Assembly (NCBI GenBank): GCA_016617855.1
Contig: JAECUM010028771.1
Location: 1-64,000, forward strand
Source: Megalonaias nervosa
Lineage: Eukaryota > Mollusca > Bivalvia > Unionida > Unionidae
Direction: 5' to 3'
DNA: 64,000 nucleotides
Shown here: positions 18,684 through 30,897 of the stretch, piece after piece
Position numbering within the stretch: the first letter of the stretch is position 1
Layout of the letters: every line of letters starts with the position of its first letter
Translations under genes and position numbers: made by a program
The notes under the pieces: generated by a model
The model's input: the letters and a program-made list of their open reading frames with translations, nothing else
Databases searched by the model: none
Told to the model about the DNA's origin: nothing

Positions 18684-20275
18684 AATAATTCGATGAATAT
18701 AGTTTGAAATACTTGACAGAGAGCATAATAACAAAATAAAGGTTACATTTTTTTACAACTCTTGCTGATCAGCCATCACTTGATAATTTATTCGCTCCCA
18801 ACTCTGTAGTAGTTGGGGCTTCTATTACCGCCTATTGCTTCGTTGTTACATTACTGAATTGAAATGAAAATGCACGGAGGAGGGGTAATATTGCATTTTC
18901 TAAAAGATAACTAGAAATGCGTATCTCGGGATTAGAAACTTGATCAATACTTATTATGTTAGTAATTTTATTACTTGGAACTTCATACAATTTAAAGACG
19001 TTTTAAAATCATGTTACATATTTTCATCTTATCTTATTTACATTTCACATTGTTTATGCTTCTTTTCATTTTTACATTGTTTGCAAGTTTCCATTTACAT
19101 GAAAGTATTGATCTTCCTATATGTATGTTACTATTTCTTACACATGCCTTTTAAAACATAATTTTTATTCATTTCTATATACCCATTAGTGTGCTGACGT
19201 ATTCTGACGTATTATGAACCCTACATACTTTTACCAACGTTATATAGTCACCTTAACGTCCCACCCCTCCACATTACAATACGTTAGTTTACATTTGATA
19301 ATTTGTCATTCTTTGCAATCATGAATTCAAAATGAACTAAAGCAAATGTCAAAAACTTACGTAATTCTCTCCCGGCAACCTGGTTTAATATTCCGTGCTA
19401 GATCTGTATCCATTTGTGAAGTATGTTCAATAAGATTGACAACAAAAAAAATCAGAGATAAAATTACACGTTTGTCCGCTGTGAATGACTCATAAGAAGT
19501 GATAACGGTAACTAGGGACGTGGTCCTTATCAACGTCATGACGTTAGATGTTTATGACGTTATGATCCTCGTTGTAATGTCATGTTCAGAGTTACTGTTA
19601 TTTTTGTTACTCGTACTTTGAAGGCATTTAACACAAGTAACACGATCTACAACTGTATTTCGCAGTGCATAACTTGGAAGTCTCATTCTACCCCCACCCC
19701 CCATTTGACATATAGTGAAACGATTCTTAGCCAACGTGGTCCATATACCGGATGCAATCTAGAAATCAAATCTTTCTTTTCACAGTAATGTCCTTACCAT
19801 CCATCATGACCCAAACAAGAATGAAATTGTTGCTGAATGGAACAAATATCCTGCATCGATTTTTACCACTTCATTTAGATCTTTAGTTACAAGTGTATTG
19901 ATAAATATGTGACTGGCATAACCGAACAAGTTGTAAATAATTAGTGGGATTGGGACTGAAATACGAAATTTACATTGTCTTCATTATGAACCATCCTTCT
20001 CGACTTTCCTGTTAAGTAATCCTAGCCTCAAACTTTGTCTTTAAATATTCTTCTTTCGCATACATGACACGTATGTGGTGAGATAGATTATTTTTCGCCA
20101 CCATCCGTGAACAATATCAGTTTTGCATTTCTCGGCCCTAAAGTTGCGAATACTGTATTTGAAATCCTATCCATCCAATTATAAAACACCCGAAAGCAAT
20201 CTTGAACTTGGTACTGAAAATAGACGAAAGTAAGCAACTTCTTATCTAGGATACCCAATATAACTTGACCAAATA
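18684..20275. other. No gene seen
   Basis: AT-rich intergenic DNA; only short random frames. TGACGT is frequent around 19190-19570 without an evident unit length. Confidence 0.5.
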
Positions 20276-20276
20276 T

Positions 20277-20328
<52 letters not shown>

Positions 20329-20329
20329 T
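20276..20329. repeat. (GT)n(GA)n compound microsatellite
   Basis: GT dinucleotides to 20300, then GA dinucleotides to 20329. Confidence 0.95.
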
Positions 20330-20440
20330 ATCAAAAGTCTTGCAACATATTTTAGAGCATATAGCCTTTGTTAGACCTTGTAGGGTTTCAAATTCGTTTT
20401 GATTCTTGGAAACCTTTGAATTTATGGTATGTTGACAGGG

Positions 20441-20442
<2 letters not shown>

Positions 20443-20511
<69 letters not shown>
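20443..20511. repeat. (CA)n(TA)n compound microsatellite
   Basis: CA dinucleotides to 20480 followed directly by TA dinucleotides to about 20510. Confidence 0.95.
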
Positions 20512-20550
20512 TCACAATCCAGATGTCGAGATTTTTCTCTTTCATTTCAC

Positions 20551-20565
20551 TGTGTGTGCGTGAGC

Positions 20566-20600
<35 letters not shown>
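20551..20600. repeat. (TG)n(AG)n compound microsatellite
   Basis: TG-rich run with one GCGTGAGCG interruption, then AG dinucleotides, the same order as at 20276-20329. Confidence 0.9.
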
Positions 20601-21940
20601 CTCATATTATTTTTCCTTTCTCTTCATCTTTGGATACGTGTATGTGACAGTATATTTCTGTGTATCTTACACCCCACATGTGACAGTTGATAAATACGAG
20701 TTGTATGTTTATGTGAAAGTGTAAATATTTGGACCCTTGTCTTTCCTTACACCATACATATGATACTCTATCATTCATATGTTTCTCTAAGCATGTGTGA
20801 GCATTCCCACCCTCTACCCCATCAATTTATCTATGAATAGGTACATGCTAGAGATGGTACGTTTGCTACATTACTACTCTTTTCCCCATTACTCCATCGT
20901 TAGATAGGTACAACTCAATGATGGTATATTTTTGTGTAAACATTAATACCCTTTTCTTTTCTTACACGTCACTTCAGCTCTCGATGGTTATATGGGTTTA
21001 TGGAGGTAGCAGGGAATGTTAGTTTTGTTTATAAGGCGATTGGATGGTAGTTATAGGGTTATTCGGGCGGCAGTAGTTTAATTCCGCTTATGGAGGTTTG
21101 ACATATATTTCAGCCCTGCCCTATATGTTATATCTATACACAGAGTTGGCATTGGTTAGTAGGCATATGTGCCTGTCTGTATATGCTAGTATATGTCAGT
21201 AAATGTGGGTGCTGGTTAGTCAATGCTTATGTTCAACACCATTCCCCATGTGCACACTGACATTTGTGTACCCTCTTCAAAAACAAAAGAAAGAAAGAAA
21301 GAATCAGTATGGCTACTAATAGGAAATGTTACATGAAGTCTATATTCAATTACATGCAAATGCTAAATTCCTGTTGTGCCCATTTTTGACAAAATATTAT
21401 GAGCACAACACGGCAGCAGTAATATTAATTCCAACTGGTGCCTGTAGTGTTATTTTGTGTCTTTAGTAGAATCCTTCCATCCAATGCAGGATATATTCGT
21501 TATAAAGATGAATGTGATAACAAAATCTCAGAACATCTCATAATAAAACTTCTTTAATGTTCCCATAAATGTTTAGCAATAAATGGGCAATGGAAAAATC
21601 CTTAAATAATAATAATAATAATAATCCCATATTATTCTCTATAATAACCGTGAAGATGATGACTGAACATAACTGGCAGTATTACTCTAGTCTGAAGAAA
21701 AAAAAACTTACTTGTATTCTGCTATAATATATAAGGACCAATCATTAACTATAGCAACAACAACAACCATATTGACTTTAATAATACAAATGATGATGAT
21801 GATGATGATGATTATGATGTATTAGAATCAGCATTATGTTTGACTTTTTGAATCCTAAATTGATATTCTTCCTCCATAACCTAATTGAAAGCCATCCACA
21901 GAATATGGTTAGGGTAAGTGACCCTGAACTGATATTATTG
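20601..21940. other. No gene seen
   Basis: AT-rich intergenic DNA with short AAT and GAT triplet runs at about 21606-21624 and 21791-21812. Confidence 0.5.
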
Positions 21941-22460
21941 TTTAAAAACTAATTTTCTTTCTGACGTATGACCTTGACCTTTGGTCTTTTGACTGCCCCA
22001 AAAAATAGTTTCTCTTACACTTAAAGTAAAAACCATGCACAGTTGACCATTGGTAATGGAAAACTCATTTTACTGAGTAGAAATAACTTTTCATAATTTA
22101 GTCAGTCACTTTATTAGTTTGCCTTTTGACTCCTAAATTGATAGGAGTCTTGCATATCTCATGTACAAACTATCCACATCCTAAACTGATAGGGGTCTTG
22201 CATATCTTATGTGCAAACAATCCACATCCCACAAGGTTTGGTTACTTCAGATCTTGGAAAACTGAAGATATGGTGAATAAAGTATTTTTCTCTGTACAGT
22301 CTGTGGCCTGCACTTAGGAGTTTCTGAGACTGCAGTGGATACAAGTTTTTCTTAGCTCAAGTGTAAGGCATCCACAAAGCATAGACACTGTAGATGGTGC
22401 ACAACTCAAAATATTGTGTGGAAACCGGTTGGAAACAGATAGATGGACAGCATAATAATG
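21941..22460. repeat. Dispersed repeat family A (copy 1)
   Basis: Recurrent phrases of the type CTGATAGGGGTCTT, a GCAAACxATCCACA block, CTGTAGATGGTG and TTGTGTGGAAACCGGTTGG also appear at about 39990-40720. Within this copy a block of about 50 bases is duplicated (22133-22235). No coding or terminal structure is visible. Confidence 0.6.
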
Positions 22461-22563
22461 GTCCCCTTATGATTAGTGTATAAAAAGAAATAAACTAGAA
22501 GAAATGAAATTCACAAAGAAACTGCAACTCATAAGAAGACACATGACAAGAAAAGTATGTAAG

Positions 22564-22565
<2 letters not shown>

Positions 22566-22631
<66 letters not shown>
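22566..22631. repeat. (TA)n microsatellite
   Basis: About 32 TA dinucleotides. Confidence 0.95.
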
Positions 22632-22636
<5 letters not shown>

Positions 22637-23519
22637 CTGTAGTGTCCACAAGTTAAACCATCATAAAATATAGCTACAACACAAGTCCACAATGAGACGA
22701 AATAATCAAACATTTCCTCACATTATACAAATACAATTTTACCATATTATTTTTACAGGAAGATGGCTGAGACAAGCTGAGAAAAGCAATGAGATTACAA
22801 TAGGCATAAACAATACTCTGTGATTATCACCAGTCCTGAAAGAGTTGCTTCCCATTTGTCCACTCTTTAGCATTTTTACTGTATGTAAACTGTTGAGATG
22901 GAGGAATTCAGCAGGAAGTGGAAGTTATATCCCGATGTTAATGTCATTAGATAATGAAATCAGTGGAAAAACACAGATGCGGACCCTGATTTAAATTTAC
23001 TTGTATATCAAGGTTATAGCCTGGCAATTTCCAAATCTCTCACAAACAACAGTAGTGACACACATATATGTATCCATGCATGCATACACTATTATGCATT
23101 TTTATTTACTAGCATCATTCAACTGATTAGCAAGTTTGATAAGTAATTGTTAGCCGTATATAGTTGTCAATATCTTGAAGTGTTTAGAAAGAACAACTGT
23201 GACTATAGATTTGTATAATACTGTACAAAAACTTCAAGGCATAGATCTCCAATCAGATGAATGTTTTTCACACTATTAGAAGTTTCATTTTTTTATTTTC
23301 CTCTCCTTTGCATTTTTTTCTTGAGTTTATGTTGAAAAGTTAATTAACTGATGCATCTATGAGTTTCAGGAACAAAAATGTAATGAAGTGTCATGCATTT
23401 TTTCAGTTAAGAACATAGTGGTCTTCTAAGGTTAATGTAAAACAGCAGAACACTTTTTGTCAGTTGCCATGTCTTTTGCACGATCTCTCACTGAATGTAG
23501 CAATGAGTGATAGAAACAG
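22632..23519. other. No gene seen
   Basis: AT-rich intergenic DNA without a supported feature. Confidence 0.5.
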
Positions 23520-23960
23520 CAACCATATGATATGGAATGGGATCCCTCATGGATAAATGACCAGAAAATGGTTTTAAAAAACTAATTTATAGTAGTGCTG
23601 TATACCCATATGGAATGGGATCTCTCATGGACAAAAGCCCAGAAAATAGTAGAAAATCCAACTGATAGCAGTAGTATATAACCATATGGAGTGGCATCTC
23701 ATGGATGAATGACCAGAAAATGGTAGAAAATCTGAATGGTATTAGTGCTGTATAACCATGTGGAATGGAACCTCTCATGGATAAATGATCAGAAAATGGT
23801 GGAAAATCCAACTTATAATAGTAGTATTGCATAATCATATGGAATGGGATCTCTCATGGATAAATGACCATAAAATAGTAGAAAATCAAACTGATAGTGC
23901 TGTGTAACCATATGAACTGCTATCTCTCATGGACAAATAAACAGAAAATAGTAAAAATGA
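23520..23960. repeat. Degenerate tandem repeat, unit about 80 bp
   Basis: CATATGGAATGGGATC followed by TCTCATGGATAAATGACCAG and AAAATGGTAGAAAATC recurs about six times with increasing divergence to the right. Confidence 0.8.
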
Positions 23961-24505
23961 TAGTAGTGCTGTTCTATTGCAATTTGCTTACCTCATAATT
24001 TTATTTCCATTTTTGTATCATTTTAAAAAGAATGATCAATCATCTTGGAACAGGAGGCACAAGTAGGGCTGATATAACTTGCCTATGTAACTGGCAAATA
24101 TAAAGTTGTGAAAGCAAATTCATATATGTCGTGAAACTGTGGAATGAAAATAATGTTTGGAACACTTTGTTTCCACACTGTCTATTAGACCTTACAAAAA
24201 TTTAGTGTTTCCAGTTTGATGTTAAAGAAAAAAATTGTTACTGGCTGGGAAGAAAAAGATTTGTTAAGCTCATTTATCTCACTCCATTTACCAAAAGTGA
24301 ACCATGTTTGCATGACCTAAGAGAAAAGAAACCTCAGTATTATTCGACAACCCAATGTTTGACTTTAGTTTGATATACTTAATTTGTGTTTGATACAATT
24401 TACTGTAAATTCGCACTGACCAAGAAATTCAACACAATATTTGGTATTTAAGTCCAAATATAAATCTAAGCTAATGTGCGACTAATACTGTTTAATGTAA
24501 TAAAC
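23961..24505. other. No gene seen
   Basis: AT-rich intergenic DNA without a supported feature. Confidence 0.5.
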
Positions 24506-24640
24506 TACACAGAATAATAAATATACCTGTGATAACATGCCACAGAATAATGATTATACCTGTGATAACATACCATAGAATAATGAATCCACCTTTGATA
24601 ACATGCCATTGAATAAAGAATATACATGTGATAACATAAA
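24506..24640. repeat. Short tandem repeat, unit about 43 bp, three copies
   Basis: AGAATAATGAATATACCTG followed by TGATAACATGCCA recurs three times with substitutions. Confidence 0.7.
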
Positions 24641-25032
24641 AACAACTTCAGACATGTCAATATAGCAACACTATTTTAATGTGTTAATGACTTCTAAGTT
24701 TTGTTACACAATGAGGTTACTGGTGTGCATTAGAAGTACATAAACAATACCTACCTGGATTTTGGTTACTCGTTTTGAGGCTTTAATGAGATGAGCACAA
24801 GTCTAATCAAAGCTGAATCGGAAAAATGGCCTTCAGAGTTGTAACAAAGTTAACCAATTGAATGCAAGACCACATTAATAATATGTCTATTATCAGCTCA
24901 GTAAAGATGTTGATGATATAAACCCGTATTCCATGCTCGATTGAAATCGGATCTGAAATATGGATGCCAGAATCGTAACACACAATTATTGATGAATGCG
25001 CACACGACATATAATGGCCATACCACTTGGTC

Positions 25033-25033
<1 letters not shown>

Positions 25034-25082
<49 letters not shown>

Positions 25083-25178
25083 TTTGGATTTTTAATGTAG
25101 CTTTAAAAAATTTTCAGTCATATCACTACAATGTCTGCAGTGTGGCAGCTTATAGTGATGTTTAGTACTGGAGCATCA
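25034..25178 (-). mobile_element. (GT)n plus 3' end of the SINE family (copy 5, truncated)
   Basis: A GT run to 25081 is followed by the SINE tail GATTTGGATTTTTAATGTAG and about 80 bases of body; the tRNA head is missing. On the minus strand this is a 5'-truncated SINE whose AC tail grew into a microsatellite. Confidence 0.85.
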
Positions 25179-25690
25179 TCAGGACAAACTAGATAACATA
25201 ATAAGTATTTAAGTCTAAACCCCGTGTTACTATGACTATTAAGATGGTCACGATAGTGGTCATATTGTACATAACACCATGATTTTCATTTAGAACAAAC
25301 CCAACATGATAAGCAGTCTTTGAGTGAAAAACTTCATGTAACTACTGTCATACATTTCGAGGCTTAACAGTATTTGGAGGCTACCTTACAGGTCAGATCA
25401 GCATCTTTCTCATTAGTAACTAGACATCATAAGAAGTCTTTCAATAAAATCCCATATTAGTATGACCATCTCAGCTCAAGCGGGAGTACTAATAATATTG
25501 TCTTTTCAGATTAGTACCATTTTCATTTGGTACCAAATGAATGTTGCAAAAAGTCTTCCAGCTGAAACACCAAACTGATATGTATATCCATTCAGGAGTA
25601 GTAGTGATGACAAGCTTCTAAAGATGGCTTCCATTGTGGTCATATTAGGTGTCTGCGGTTCATAATTTTCATATAGAACCAAGCAGATCT
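25179..25690. repeat. Dispersed repeat family B (copy 1)
   Basis: Phrases like ATTAGTACCATTTTCATTTG, a CTTTCAATxAAA block, TATGACCATCT and AAGATGGCTTCCATTGTGGT recur within this interval and again at 51570-51930 and 61905-62060. No open frame or termini are seen. Confidence 0.6.
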
Positions 25691-26279
25691 AAGGGTAGAG
25701 GTGTTGGTAATGATTCATCACAATCCTTTCATAATTTGGGAGAAGTGACAACAACCTTGTGGCATTTGACAACAGATTACAGATATCTGATACTGGACAA
25801 TGGACAATGACTGTCTCATAAGCTATTTTGGTCTGTAAATATATACAATGAAGAAACTCTAGCAGATGAAATTATTAATTCATCGTTGTTTGAAGGCTGA
25901 TTACACCCTGTTAAATTCAGGTCAGCATACATATCTTGTCCTTTGTCCCAGTTTCACTTGAAGCCCGTGAAGATTTAGTGACTGAATAGCTCCCTGAAAA
26001 CATGCAATATGTCATCTGTCACATGAACATCATAACTATCATGTGCACCTAAGTGTGATTATTATAGGAGTAATTATGCTGGCAAACAAGTGACATCACA
26101 GGATCCAAGTTGGGCCTTTACAGCCGTTGGCACAAACATGTTTAGAAGGTTTTAAACCTCAATAATATAAAATGCATAACAATTTACAACTAACAAACTC
26201 AGTCAATCTACATCCCTTACTATTTTAAAAGACAGTATTAATACTTTCTATAGTCAAAACACTACCATTATACTAAAAA
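25691..26279. other. No gene seen
   Basis: Intergenic DNA without a supported feature. Confidence 0.5.
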
Positions 26280-26735
26280 CAAAGAGGAGCTCTCTCCATA
26301 GCCAGCATTATAAATGTTTTATGTTTGTGCTTACACATCCAAATCACAACTATATCCATAGTTAACACTACAATTGTTTTGAATTTCTGGTTACACAAAC
26401 AAATGATAACTATCTCCAAAAGTCAACACCATAACTACTTTGTGTTAATGTTTACACATCCAAATAACAACCTGTAATACTATCTCCGTGATAAATACTA
26501 TAAGTTGTTTGCATTTCTGCTTACACATCCAAATGACAACTATCTCCATAGTCGACACCGTAACTGTTTTGTGTTTGTGTTTACACATACAAATAACAAC
26601 TGTCTCCATAGTCAACACTACAACTGTTATGTGTTTCTGCTTACACATCCAAATGACACCTTGCAAGACTATCTCTGTGATCAATACTACAACTTGTTTG
26701 TATTTCTGCTTACACATCCGAATGACAACTCATAT
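26280..26735. repeat. Tandem repeat, unit about 60 bp, about 7 copies
   Basis: TTACACATCCAAATGACAAC followed by CTATCTCCATAGTCAACAC and a TGTTTTGTGTTTCTGC block recurs. Because the unit is close to a multiple of three, several frames stay open by chance; the open frames here are not genes. Confidence 0.85.
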
Positions 26736-26809
26736 GACCATGTAATGTATTTCTCACTTCATCCTACATGGCTCATTCATCTTATTGCTGGGTCTGAATT
26801 ACAGTAGTA

Positions 26810-27115
26810 AGCCTTGGCATAGGATTGTGCATGATGTTGGATCCTAATTATGGCTACACACAGTATTGTCTTTTGTCTCTATTTGGAATTATGCAAAGTG
26901 CTATCCTAATTATGGCCACATACAGTAATGACTCTTACCATGTAATTATGCATGATGCTGGATTCTAATTATGGCCACATACAGTAATGACTGTTAGCAT
27001 GTGATTATGCATGATGCTGGATTCTAATTATGGCCATATACAGTAATGACTCTTAGCATGTGATTATGCATGATACTGGATTCTAAGTATGACCATATAC
27101 TGTTGTGACTCTTGG
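26810..27115. repeat. Tandem repeat, unit about 60 bp, 5 copies
   Basis: GATTATGCATGATGCTGGAT followed by TCTAATTATGGCCACATAC and AGTAATGACTCTTAGCAT recurs five times. Confidence 0.85.
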
Positions 27116-28165
27116 CATATGACTGAATATTCTGAGGATGTTTCTCACTGGAATCCAATCAAACTTTCCTCTTCCACAAGGGTAGTAACTCTTGATGAGG
27201 CAAACCTGAAAAAGCGTACAGTTCATGCTACATTTTCTTTTCAAAAAATCACTGAGACAACTAGAATTTAGTTAATGTAAAAGGAGGCTGCATGTTCCAT
27301 ATCATCTAATCACTAGGACATAGCTACAGTGCAATTAAAAAGTGTGTCATTAAAACAAAATAACTTTACATAATGTCCATAAAGATAAATTGTTATATAG
27401 TTTTCCATGCCAAAAATCTATTAAAAAAATGGAAGGAGTTAATTTAACAATAGAGATGTCTATTAATTAATCCGTCAAAATTAAAATACTTTAATCAAGG
27501 ACACTTTAAATTCACATACGGATGCCTACATCAATGCAGATGATAAAAAATATGTACATCAGTGGAAAACGCTTTATAACCAAGAATGTGTCTTTGCTTA
27601 AGGTCATTGGAAGAGACGTAAGTGTCGCCATAAAAGTAAACTTGCATTAGTTACTGTATGACAATGGCTAGGAAATAGCACAAACACTTTAAATGAAAGC
27701 ATTATTGTAACCATAATATCACATGCTTTCACTCAGGTAAAACTATAATTTTAATTATTAAAATTCACTCTCTAAAGATAAATGATGACTACTTTTATCA
27801 AGCAGGAGAACAAATTAGGAAAACAACAGTTTACTACCACTATTAAATTGTGATATAATATTATGTGCATATGTTATGACACTGTATAAAACAGATGTAC
27901 TATTATTATGTGCACATGATATGACGCTGCATAAAACATTAATATTAGCTGTACATAATATGATGGCAGACAGTATAAAACTGATGCAATATTAGTTACA
28001 TATGATATCTCCTATCTGACAACAAATACTACCATGAGTTTTACATTCTTTATTATATTCCACTGCTACATATTTCCAGTAAGCTTCCAGGAAGTTTTAA
28101 AATTTAAATCTTATACCCACAAATAGGATGGTCAAACAGAAACTAACCTTTCAAACCCATTTTTC
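27116..28165. other. No gene seen
   Basis: AT-rich DNA with a weak repeat of TGATATGACxCTGCATAAAAC at 27840-27990. On the minus strand an AATAAA lies at 28054-28049, about 425 bases beyond the stop of the Roc-COR-HEPN gene, a possible polyadenylation signal. Confidence 0.45.
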
Positions 28166-28465
28166 GTAAGTGCTATTCATACGTTGCCATCACACACAGA
28201 CACACACACAAACACACTGTACTTTTACTTTGTACCTGTTACTGCAATAATATTGTGTACACTGTATTTACGCTCTGTATCTGTTGCTATCACACACACA
28301 CACTGTACGTGAACATTGTACCTGATACTGCCATCATTGTCATGTATGCACTACTTAAATGTTGCACCTGTTGCTGCCATCACACATACACACTGTACTT
28401 GTATATTGTACTGTTGCTGCCATCATATTATGCAAACTGTACTTTTTATAGTTTGTACCTGATTT
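28166..28465. repeat. Degenerate tandem repeat, unit about 60-70 bp
   Basis: TTGCTGCCATCACACACACA followed by CACTGTACTT and GTACCTG blocks recurs four to five times, just beyond the 3' end of the host gene. Confidence 0.7.
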
Positions 28466-28475
28466 TCATTTTCAG

Positions 28476-29051
28476 CTAAAGGGCCTCGTAGATGGAGATC
28501 ACCTGCCTCTTTTGCCTCTCCAACTCTCTGCTGTACATCTGTCCACCAATTACAACTTCAATGTCATGAAGCACTGATTCAAACTTTCTCCAGTAATCCT
28601 CAAAGTCTTGTTGATTAATCCATCCATGCGGGTTATGACCAATGATATTCCTATATGAACGAATTCGCTCTGCACTAGCTCCTAGAGATGTGTCCCTTGG
28701 TTGGTCATATGGGTCAAGGTCCCAGCCTGTGTCTGGGGCAGGAACTGTACTGACATTTCTAATTAGAGTATATAACACGGAAAGATCAAACTGGTCCAAT
28801 CTTCCTACTTTGTCCCTTAATGGCTCTGGGAAGACCAGCAGAACCTGATCAGGGTTAAGAAGTGGTCTTCCCTGTCTCCTGGTCAGTTTTAATCTATTGG
28901 CTAGTATTGCTTGGTAGATGTCTTTGTATGGCACAGGAAAATAGGTATGAAGAATATCTCTCAGAGCATTTCCACAAACAGTTACAAGAGCAGCATAGAG
29001 GCGAGCATGATTCATGTGCTCAGGTGTTATGGGTGCATCAGGATCATGTCC
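28476..29051 (-). CDS. Roc-COR-HEPN gene, last exon: DZIP3-type HEPN domain
   Basis: The acceptor (T-rich tract then AG at 29053-29052) opens an exon that runs to a TAG at 28478-28476, 191 codons. It starts GHDPDAPITPEHMNHARLYA and contains GRPLLNPDQVLLVFPEPL, DQFDLSVLYTLIRNVS, then RSYRNIIGH and a helix ending in QKRQVISIYEAL. This is the pattern of the HEPN-like domain of DZIP3-type proteins, abundant in mollusc and amphioxus genomes. RNIIGH has the R-x4-H spacing of catalytic HEPN RNases. The exon begins in phase 0, which matches the end of the upstream COR exon at 32073, so the two belong to one transcript. RNase activity is inferred from the motif, not shown. Confidence 0.8.
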   Translation of the reverse strand, partial: GHDPDAPITPEHMNHARLYAALVTVCGNALRDILHTYFPVPYKDIYQAILANRLKLTRRQGRPLLNPDQVLLVFPEPLRDKVGRLDQFDLSVLYTLIRNVSTVPAPDTGWDLDPYDQPRDTSLGASAERIRSYRNIIGHNPHGWINQQDFEDYWRKFESVLHDIEVVIGGQMYSRELERQKRQVISIYEAL

Positions 29052-30118
29052 CTAAAAAAACAGGAAGGTCAATATTATTACAACATCAATATCATCTATG
29101 ACTAAATGCACATTAAAACGACAAATTAGATGATCATCATGCGAATGTAGACAATGTAAATAAATGACTTCCTATATTATATTCTACTGAGATAAATTAA
29201 CATAAGTTGATTTTCATTTGACCGCAAAGGGAGAGTACCTGACTCTAAAACATTTGTGAAAATCAGGTTTCCTATGGCATAATTACAAAAGAAATTAAAC
29301 CTTATTTGACTATATATTCTTAGATTAGATGGAGAATCAATATTAAGAGTGATAAGAAAGACAGCGGAAGCTGTAAATTATTTTGGGTGCACTTCTGTTT
29401 TCAACTGAAACCAACAATTAAATAAGAATACTGGAACCTATGTCAATAAAGACAATGAACATCGATACAAAAAGAAATTTTTGAACAATATACTCAATAA
29501 TCAAAATAATCAAACAGATAAGAGTGATGGATTATTCCAAGCAGGATTTCACCTCATGTAATAATATTTATCACCTAGCTCCCATGCATTAGTATACTAA
29601 TCCACATGGACACGATCTCATCCCCCTACTATAATTTAAATTTGTTTATGAAGGCAATATCTAACTTTGTGAGTTAATTAAAATATGTGCTCTGCCTCTG
29701 AATATGATTATTATGTATATAATTCAATTAAAACATAAAGGTGATTGAAATTATTTAGTTTAGAGGCAGTTTTGCGGTAAAGCTAATACAAAATATCTAC
29801 TCTCTAAAATTGCAATGCCTACTTAGCAATATTACTAAAATGATATTTATAATTATCAATACCAAATTTGTAGTGATAGTTAATATACATCCGTATTAAC
29901 AAAGGTGTTATGTTTTCATTTGCATATTTCTGTTACATTCACATGCCTGATCAATGACAAAGGCATTATGTTTTCATTGTATATTTCTGTTACATTCACA
30001 TGCTGATTAATGAACTGATCACTTTCCTAAATTTAGCACCTGTTGGGCAAGCCTAAATAACCGCTATACTGGAATTTACTCTGAATTCCACAATTGAGAT
30101 ACAGGGTCTTAACTGGGA
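29052..30118. other. Intron, no other feature seen
   Basis: AT-rich intron sequence between the HEPN exon and the C-terminal COR exon. A short duplicated phrase (TGTTATGTTTTCATTTGCAT / GGCATTATGTTTTCATTGTA) lies at 29905-30000. Confidence 0.6.
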
Positions 30119-30357
30119 TAGTTGTTGTTGTAGGGTTTAACGCCCCTTTTCAGCACAAGATAGGCTATACATGGTAGCCAGTATAACTGGTGGAGGCAGA
30201 ACCCTGGAAAACCCCAGGAAGAACCACCGACCCACAAGAAACTACTGGCAAGCTTTCTCATGTACCCACGTTTGCTGAACCTGAGACTTGAACCCACACA
30301 GACAGAGATGAGCTGGCAGTGATCAAATGGTGAGCACTTTAGACCACTCGGGGCCCC
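30119..30357 (-). mobile_element. Second tRNA-derived SINE family
   Basis: On the minus strand it starts GGGGGCCCCGAGTGGTCTAA (A-box-like) with GGGTTCAAGTCTC (B-box-like) about 60 bases later, and ends in GGGGCGTTAAACCCTACAAC plus CAA repeats. Head, body and A-rich tail are those of a SINE unlike the family at 1-303. The GTTAAACxxxACAAC tail is reminiscent of mollusc SINEs; the family name is not known to me. Confidence 0.75.
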
Positions 30358-30739
30358 CTAACTGTGATATTGGTTGCATGTATGTCATAGAATTTGTATG
30401 TGTTAGTGTTTGCATGTATGAGATTGTATATGAGAGATGGACATGATACTATATATTTGTAATTATAGAGACTGCAGTTAACAATAAAGTTCATACCCAG
30501 TCAAGTTCATAAAATAGCAGTTGAGAGCGCGAAATGCAACTTCATTTGTTTGTGTTTATTTATATTATTCTTTATGTTTGACTATATAAAATACCCACAT
30601 GTAATGTCTCAAATCCCAAGTAACAGCATGAACCCAAAAATTGTTTTTGTCATTCCATATGAAATCCTCATAATGGCTGCAGAAGTTAGAACCAAAAATG
30701 TTTTTGATCCAATTAGGGGAACCACAATAGTTATGTTAT

Positions 30740-30897
30740 TAGGGTATCAAACTTGCAATCCAAGGCACACAGGTTTGATCCACATGCAGGTCCGCCTCGG
30801 TCGGATTCGAAAGTGTGTCCTTGGGAAAGACACATACCTCCCATGTGACAAGGCATGATACTATGTATATAGCCAATACAAGTGAGGTTAAAACACA
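30740..30897 (+). mobile_element. SINE-like fragment
   Basis: A GGTTTGATCCACATGCAG block (B-box-like) is followed by TGTGTCCTTGGGAAAGACAC and an end reading GAGGTTAAAACACAAAAAAC. This order is typical of tRNA-derived SINEs of aquatic invertebrates, but no second copy occurs in the window. Confidence 0.5.

Noticed and set aside
20246..20605. 119-codon minus-strand frame
   Set aside because: It is the translation of compound dinucleotide repeats (His-Thr, Tyr-Ile and Cys-Val alternations).
26445..26807. Overlapping 85-100 codon frames on both strands
   Set aside because: They arise from a tandem repeat of about 60 bp and encode only its periodic translation.
28642..29105. Plus-strand frames opposite the HEPN exon
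   Set aside because: Shadows of the minus-strand exon, which has domain motifs and splice sites.
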